Assembly: GCF_029168945.1 (NCBI RefSeq)
Contig: NC_083607.1
Span: 30,365,257-30,429,256, forward strand
Direction of reading: 5' to 3'
DNA from: Cannabis sativa
Lineage: Eukaryota > Streptophyta > Magnoliopsida > Rosales > Cannabaceae
DNA length: 64,000 bases
Below are positions 59,410 to 64,000 of the stretch, piece after piece. A program made the translations under genes and the position numbers. Numbering within the stretch: position 1 is the first letter of the stretch; each line of letters starts with the position of its first letter. The notes under the pieces are model-generated. The model did not search any database. It saw only the letters and a program-made list of their open reading frames with translations, and was not told where the DNA came from.

Positions 59410-61944
59410 AAATGCATACGGCAGACCAGGAATGCACTAGCTTCAGGACCGATAAGGGGGTGTACTGCTACCTAGTCATGCCTTTCGGACTGAAAAACGC
59501 TGGAGCAACCTATCAAAGAATGGTTAACCGGATGTTTAAAGGCCTCCTGGGACGAAACATGGAAGTGTACATGGACGACATGCTCGTCAAGTCCAAAGCA
59601 TGCAACAGCCATGCAAGTGACTTAGAAGAATGCTTCGAAGTTGTCCGGAGATACGGTATGAAACTCAACCCAAAGAAGTGCACCTTCGGGGTCAAATCAG
59701 GAAAATTCCTGGGTTTCATAGTCAGCCAAAGGGGGATTGAAGCAAACCCGGAAAAAATCCAGGCTCTCCTAGATATGCCATCCCCCAAGAAGCATAAAGA
59801 CGTGCAGAGCTTGACCGGAAAGGTAGCCGCATTAAGTCGTTTTATCTCACGATCCACGGACAAGTGCATACCCTTCTTCAACGTGCTAAAGAAATGCCAA
59901 AAGTTCGAATGGTCGGACGAATGCGAGGAGGCATTCAAAAGGCTAAAAGATCACATGGCCAAGCCTCCTATCCTATCGAAACCCGTCCTTGGAGAAGACT
60001 TGTTTCTTTACTTGGCCGTCTCCGAGCACGCGGTCAGCGCTGCCTTGGTCCGGGAGGAAGAGAAAACTCAGCATCCCGTGTACTATGTCAGTAAGCGCAT
60101 GATAGGGGCCGAGACAAGGTACCCGGTCATTGAAAAATTAGTATTTTGCCTCCTGATGGCGTCAAGGAAGTTAAGGCCATACTTCCAAGCCCATCCGATC
60201 AAGATCCTAACCAATCACCCGCTCCGGCAAGTTCTCCAGAAGCCTGAAGCGTCCGGAAGACTCCTCAAGTGGGCGATGGAGCTAAGTCAATTCGACTTGC
60301 ACTACGTCCCCCGGATTTCCATAAAAGGCCAAGCCTTGGCAGACTTCATTACCGAATGCAACGAAGCCGAGGCGACAGCAAATACGCCGGTATCACCGAT
60401 CCCCACCTGGAGGGTATTTGTAGACGGAGCTTCTAACGAGAACGGTTCAGGAGCCGGAGTGGCTATGATATCACCAACTGGACTGCGGCTCCAGGCGGCC
60501 CTCCGATTTGACTTCACAGCTTCAAACAACGAGGCCGAATATGAAGCCCTGATAGCAGGGCTGAAGTTGGCAAAAGCCGTAGGAGCCAAAAGGGTGGAAG
60601 TCTACAGTGACTCTCAACTGGTCGTAAACCAGGTATCCGGAGAATACCAAACTCGCGGCGAGCGGATGGCCGCGTACGTAACAATAGTCCGAGAATTGCT
60701 CCACGAGTTCGCGGACTATAAAATAGAAAGAATCCCCCGAGAAAAGAACGCTCATGCGGACTGTCTGGCCAAGTTAGCCTCGGACAGCGAAATCGAAGAG
60801 CTGGGGGTGGTACCAGTGGAACACTTGGCAGATACAAGCATCAAAATAAAAGAGACCACACTAACGGTTGGGCAAGAACCCAGCTGGATGGTCCCCATCA
60901 TAAAATACATAACAACAGGTGAGTTGCCCCAAGATAGGGCACTGTCTCAAAAGATTCAGTATCAGGCTCATCGTTATATAATGATGGACCAAATTCTCTA
61001 CCGGAGAGGACTCAGCATGCCTTATTTAAGGTGTGTATCGGACCCTGAAGCTAGACAAATCATGCTGGAGGTCCACGAAGGGTTCTGTGGAGACCATACG
61101 GGAGGACCCAGTCTCTCAAAGAAAATATTGAGGCAAGGGTACTTCTGGCCAACAATGAAAAAAGATTGTATAGACTACGTCCAAAAGTGTGACTCTTGCC
61201 AAAGGTACGCGAACATACCGAGAGCCCCTCCAAACGAGATCACCTTGATGACCAGTCCCTGGCCCTTCGCGGTCTGGGGAATAGATCTCATCGGGTCTCT
61301 GCCAACAGGAAAAGGAGGGGTAAAGTATGCAATAGTAGCAGTAGACTACTTCACCAAATGGACAGAGGCTGAGCCTATGAAGACAATAACTGCCAAGAAG
61401 GCATTGGACTTTGTTATCAAAAACATAGTGTGTCGATACGGCTTGCCTCACAAAATAGTCTCCGACAATGGAAAGCAATTTGATTGCGAGGAATTTACTG
61501 ACTTCTGCAACCAACACGGAGTAGTGAAGAGCTTCTCCGCGGTAGCCAGGCCCCAAACAAACGGCCAGGCGGAAGCGGTCAATAAAATCCTAAAGGTCAC
61601 CTTGAAGAAGAAGCTGTTGGCTTGCAAAAACAACTGGCCTGAAGAATTGCCAAGGGTATTATGGGCCTACCGGACGACCCCCAGAACCACCACCGGTCAC
61701 TCGCCTTTTTCAATGGCGTACGGTTGTGAAGCAAAGGTCCCAGTAGAAACATTGTTCCCATCCCACAGGAGGACGACTTACGATCCTGCCACGAATCAGG
61801 CACTGCTCCAAGAAGCTTTGGATCAAGTCGAAGAACTCCGGGATGAGTCTCAAATACGGATGGCTGCTTATCAAAAGAAGGTGACCAAGTATTTTAACTC
61901 TAAGGTTAAAAACAGAAAATTCGCTATTGGGGATATGGTCCTAA
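59301..61944 (+). pseudogene. Tat pol: RT core, RNase H, archaeal-type RNase H, integrase
   Basis: Real homology starts near 59365. RT: catalytic YMDD at residues 90-93 of this frame. The degenerate ancestral RNase H spans about 230-340. A second, archaeal-type RNase H spans about 370-490 with DEDD-type residues D375, E413/E415, D437 and D487. Integrase: zinc site H592, H599, C630, C633; D662, D722 and E758, giving D,D-35-E. All visible catalytic residues are intact. The frame is terminated at 61945 by the CACTA insertion, within the GDMVL motif of the C-terminal domain. Confidence 0.93.
61942..61944. repeat. TAA target duplication of CACTA element, left
   Basis: TAA before CACTAC and again at 63221-63223 after the element. 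Three bases is the CACTA norm. Confidence 0.75.
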
Positions 61945-63220
61945 CACTACAAGAAAAATAAGTAATTTCGACACACCAATCTCGGCGGGCCCGCGTGTGT
62001 GTGCCGAGATTGGTCTCTATCTCGGCGGGCTCTTAAAGAACCGCCATAATTGATCACAAGAATATATTTTTTTAAAAAAAGAATTATGAATTTTGGACCC
62101 TATCTCGACGACCCAACTTGGACCGCCGAGATTGGTACCAATCTCGGCGGTCCAAGTTGGGCCGTCGAGATAGGCCCAAAGACTGACTAAAAAAAAAGAG
62201 AAACCCTAATTAATTCTAACTTTTCAGCCGCACTTTTTCATTCACTCTCTTCCTCTCATTTTCTCTCTCGCACCAGCAGACATGGGTCTCATATGGAGTC
62301 CTCCATCTTGTTCTTCTTTTTGTTTTTCATGTGCGGTGGCGGCACCATTAGTCCCCCTCTTTCTCTGTGTATCACTTCCTTATTTTCTTCTTATTCTTCT
62401 TTTGTATTTTTTTTCAGATCGACGACGTACGCCGTTATTGGGGAAGAAGATGCTCCTAGGATGATGCCGGAGCTAAGGATGACGCTGAGCTTTGGACGTC
62501 GGAGGTTAAGAAATATTGTTCTCATATAAATTATAAGTTAGTCATCTTTTCTTTGTTTGAGAGGTATAAAAGTTCTTTTTCTCTTTAATTAGTTTTCTTA
62601 TTTTGTCTCTTTTTTTTTATTATTTTTTTCTCTTCTAGGATGGTCACTTTCCATATCAAAGGCAAGAACTTTCAATATCATTGTAAGGTGTTTTTATTGA
62701 TTTTATTTTTTAAATAGGGTTGTTTAGACTAATTTTTTTTTATTATTATTTATGATTAATAAGAATTTATTGATGAATATGATATTTATCTTTGTTAGTA
62801 TTGTATTTTTTTATTCTTCCATTGATAATTTGGATTATTTTTTTTCCTAATGTACATGTTGTTTATTTGAGTTTATTTATTTTGAAAGATTTTTGTTATT
62901 ATTATGTATTGATACTTGTATAAAAAATTATTTTTGCTTTATATCAATTGTTATTGTGGTCTAAAATTTTGGTAAAAATATAGATGTATAATATTGGCAA
63001 TAACAAGTGAATTTTGATTTCTGTAATTTTTTTAAATAAGAAATTGATCAATTACGGGGGCCCTAGCCCGCCGAGATTACTCACCTATCTCGGCGGGCCT
63101 AGCCCGTCGAGAATGCCCTTTCTCAATGTCGGCATTCAAATTCACGGCGATTTGTGCCCGTCGAGATAGAACAATAACGGGGGGCTAGGCCCGCCGAGAT
63201 AGGCCTATTTTCTTATAGTG
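61945..63220. mobile_element. Non-autonomous CACTA element, 1276 bp
   Basis: Terminal inverted repeats CACTACAAGAAAA at the left and, in reverse complement, CACTATAAGAAAA at the right, with a TAA target duplication. Subterminal CTCGGCGGGC/GCCCGCCGAG motifs are clustered in both orientations at 61980-62180 and 63060-63205. The middle is T-rich. The short frames there (for example 62293-62529, beginning MESSILFFF) look like low-complexity translation and have no transposase motif. The interior contains an AAACCCTAATT telo-box and a TC-rich leader-like stretch, as found in plant 5' UTRs. Confidence 0.85.
62200..63050. other. T-rich interior of the CACTA element
   Basis: No recognised gene. GAGAAACCCTAATTAATTC, then CTCTCTTCCTCTC, is followed by a weak open frame from 62282 or 62293. 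GT/AG-like borders exist, so a captured 5' UTR/exon is possible but cannot be identified. Confidence 0.4.
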
Positions 63221-63400
63221 TAAGAAGGGTTTTCCCAGCCACCCAAGAACCCGGAGTGGGGGTACTTGGGCCAAATTGGGAAGGACCATATGAGATCGAG
63301 GACGAGATCGGTTCCGGCACTTACAAACTAAAAAGAATGGACGGAACCACCGTGCCAAGAGCCTGGAATGCCGACCACCTCAGAAGATATTACCAGTAGC
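63221..63400 (+). pseudogene. Tat integrase C-terminal tail, after the CACTA insertion
   Basis: After one TAA copy the integrase frame continues at the exact residue: RRVFPATQEPGVGVLGPNWE, GPYEIEDEI (GPY/F motif), SGTYKLKRMDGTTVPRAWN and HLRRYY, with the stop TAG at 63398-63400. Excision of the CACTA plus one TSD copy would leave the frame uninterrupted here, showing that the insertion is later than the element. Confidence 0.9.
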
Positions 63401-63870
63401 GAAATAAAACTTAAACTTTGTTCAAAGGGTTTGTACCGTCCAAATGTATACCTCCTCTACATGTTAAATAAAACTGAGTGCCTTAAAAACAAAGTTTCTA
63501 TGCCACTCAGGGGGGTACTAGGGTATACCGCACGGACAAACAGAAAAACAAAGTAAGTAAAATATCCTGACCCAAAGGGCAGGTCAAAAAGTATGCACAA
63601 AAATCCTGATCCAAAGGACAGGTTAAAAAACATAAGTATGTGGCAAAGGAAAGATCACATATTAAATATCCTGGCCCGAAGGGCAGGTCATATACACATA
63701 AATGGCCCGGGGATAGGCCTTAAAAAATATTGTCTCCCCTTCGAATAAAAACTGCTACCTATATATATTGTTCCAAGGTAGCAGCAAATATGTACAAAAG
63801 AAAAAAAAAAAAGAGAATAATAGAAGAAGCGGGTGGAATCTTGGTTATACTGGGTCAATCATACAGCAGC
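63401..63870 (+). other. 3' region of Tat element
   Basis: No sense-strand gene. It contains three diverged copies of a CCTGACCCAAAGGGCAGGTC-like inverted motif (about 63567-63588, 63604-63625 and 63670-63691) and an A-rich run (63798-63813). Confidence 0.6.
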
Positions 63871-63999
63871 TCAGTCAATGCGCGGAGGAAGGCGAGGCCC
63901 GATACATGCCTCTACCATGGCATCAAGCTTCTTCTTCTTTTCCCGGAATTTGGCAATCATGTCCTCGGGTTTGGGATAAAAAGTAAGCTTGATATTTTG
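63871..63999 (-). CDS. C-terminal end of an antisense ORF in the Tat element (partial)
   Basis: Reading on the minus strand from the window edge, 42 codons are open to a TGA at 63871-63873. The translation (KLTFYPKPEDMIAKFREKKK ... MVEACIGPRLPPRID) is hydrophilic and charged and looks coding, with no low-complexity bias. Tat/Retand elements are known to carry extra antisense ORFs between pol and the 3' LTR, which fits this position. The function is unknown. The start is beyond the window. Confidence 0.5.
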   Translation of the reverse strand, partial: QNIKLTFYPKPEDMIAKFREKKKKLDAMVEACIGPRLPPRID

Positions 64000-64000
64000 G

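Larger units (their letters stand above)
55343..64000 (+). mobile_element. Ty3/gypsy LTR retrotransposon, Tat lineage, partial (3' end outside window)
   Basis: 5' LTR 55343-56122, primer site, gag, protease remnant, RT, RNase H, a second archaeal-type RNase H, integrase, and a 3' region with an antisense ORF. The extra RNase H and the lack of a chromodomain define the Tat group. Lesions: a stop in gag (56558-56560), frameshifts near 58235 and 59365, loss of the protease active site near 58445, and a CACTA insertion in the integrase tail. The 3' LTR is beyond 64000. Confidence 0.92.

Noticed and set aside
62282..62529. Signal-peptide-like protein inside the CACTA element
   Set aside because: T-rich DNA gives Phe/Leu/Ser-rich peptides in two frames; no conserved residues, and the frames are very short.

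Overview
The window is nuclear DNA of a flowering plant, most likely a eudicot. It has one intact host gene in a sea of nested transposable elements, AT-rich spacers, LTR retrotransposons with the plant initiator-Met-type primer site, plant L1-type LINE domains (DUF4283, RVT zinc-binding), and a fragment of plastid DNA. The species cannot be named from sequence alone.

Layout. (1) 1-9228: a minus-strand Ty3/gypsy chromovirus of Tekay/Del type (229-9223, perfect 5-bp target duplication CGTGG) inserted in an older LTR-like remnant. (2) 9229-9678: end of that remnant and one terminus of a CACTA transposon, which truncates (3) a decayed minus-strand L1-type LINE (9679 to about 15100). (4) 16533-18668: an intronless, intact 711-residue U-box/ARM E3 ubiquitin ligase of the PUB17/ACRE276 type. 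It is the only host gene that looks functional. (5) 19236-32697: a Mutator-like element with about 300-bp inverted termini and a perfect 9-bp target duplication. It carries a rearranged fragment of the XPF/RAD1/UVH1 DNA-repair gene, so it is a Pack-MULE. It was split by a minus-strand Ty1/copia element (20073-32234, TSD GAGGA), which in turn holds a solo LTR of the Tekay family (20264-22505, TSD ATCAC). (6) 32806-34182: a LINE-type RNase H coding remnant with an apparent 808-bp GT-AG intron. (7) 34183-55342: a plus-strand copia element (E). Its 5' LTR was split by a second copia element (C, 34734-52114), whose integrase was split by a third (D, 40747-47972), which carries a CACTA-type MITE (43890-44425). 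The leader of E holds a plastid atpB-atpE fragment (53640-54583). (8) 55343-64000: a plus-strand Ty3/gypsy element of the Tat lineage with an extra archaeal-type RNase H. Its integrase C-terminus is split by a 1276-bp CACTA element (61945-63220), and an antisense ORF enters from the right window edge.

How it fits together. Target duplications and interrupted reading frames give the relative order. RNase H remnant <- copia E <- copia C <- copia D <- MITE; E also <- plastid DNA and <- Tat element <- CACTA; MULE <- copia B <- solo Tekay LTR. All pol-bearing elements have visible lesions: stops, frameshifts, changed catalytic residues or a deleted protease active site. Copia B has nearly identical LTRs around a ruined coding region, which suggests it was mobilised in trans. 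I see no host operon-like unit. The most noteworthy items are the XPF-carrying Pack-MULE next to the PUB17 promoter, the plastid insertion, the in-frame intron, and the conserved and hypervariable blocks in the long copia leaders.
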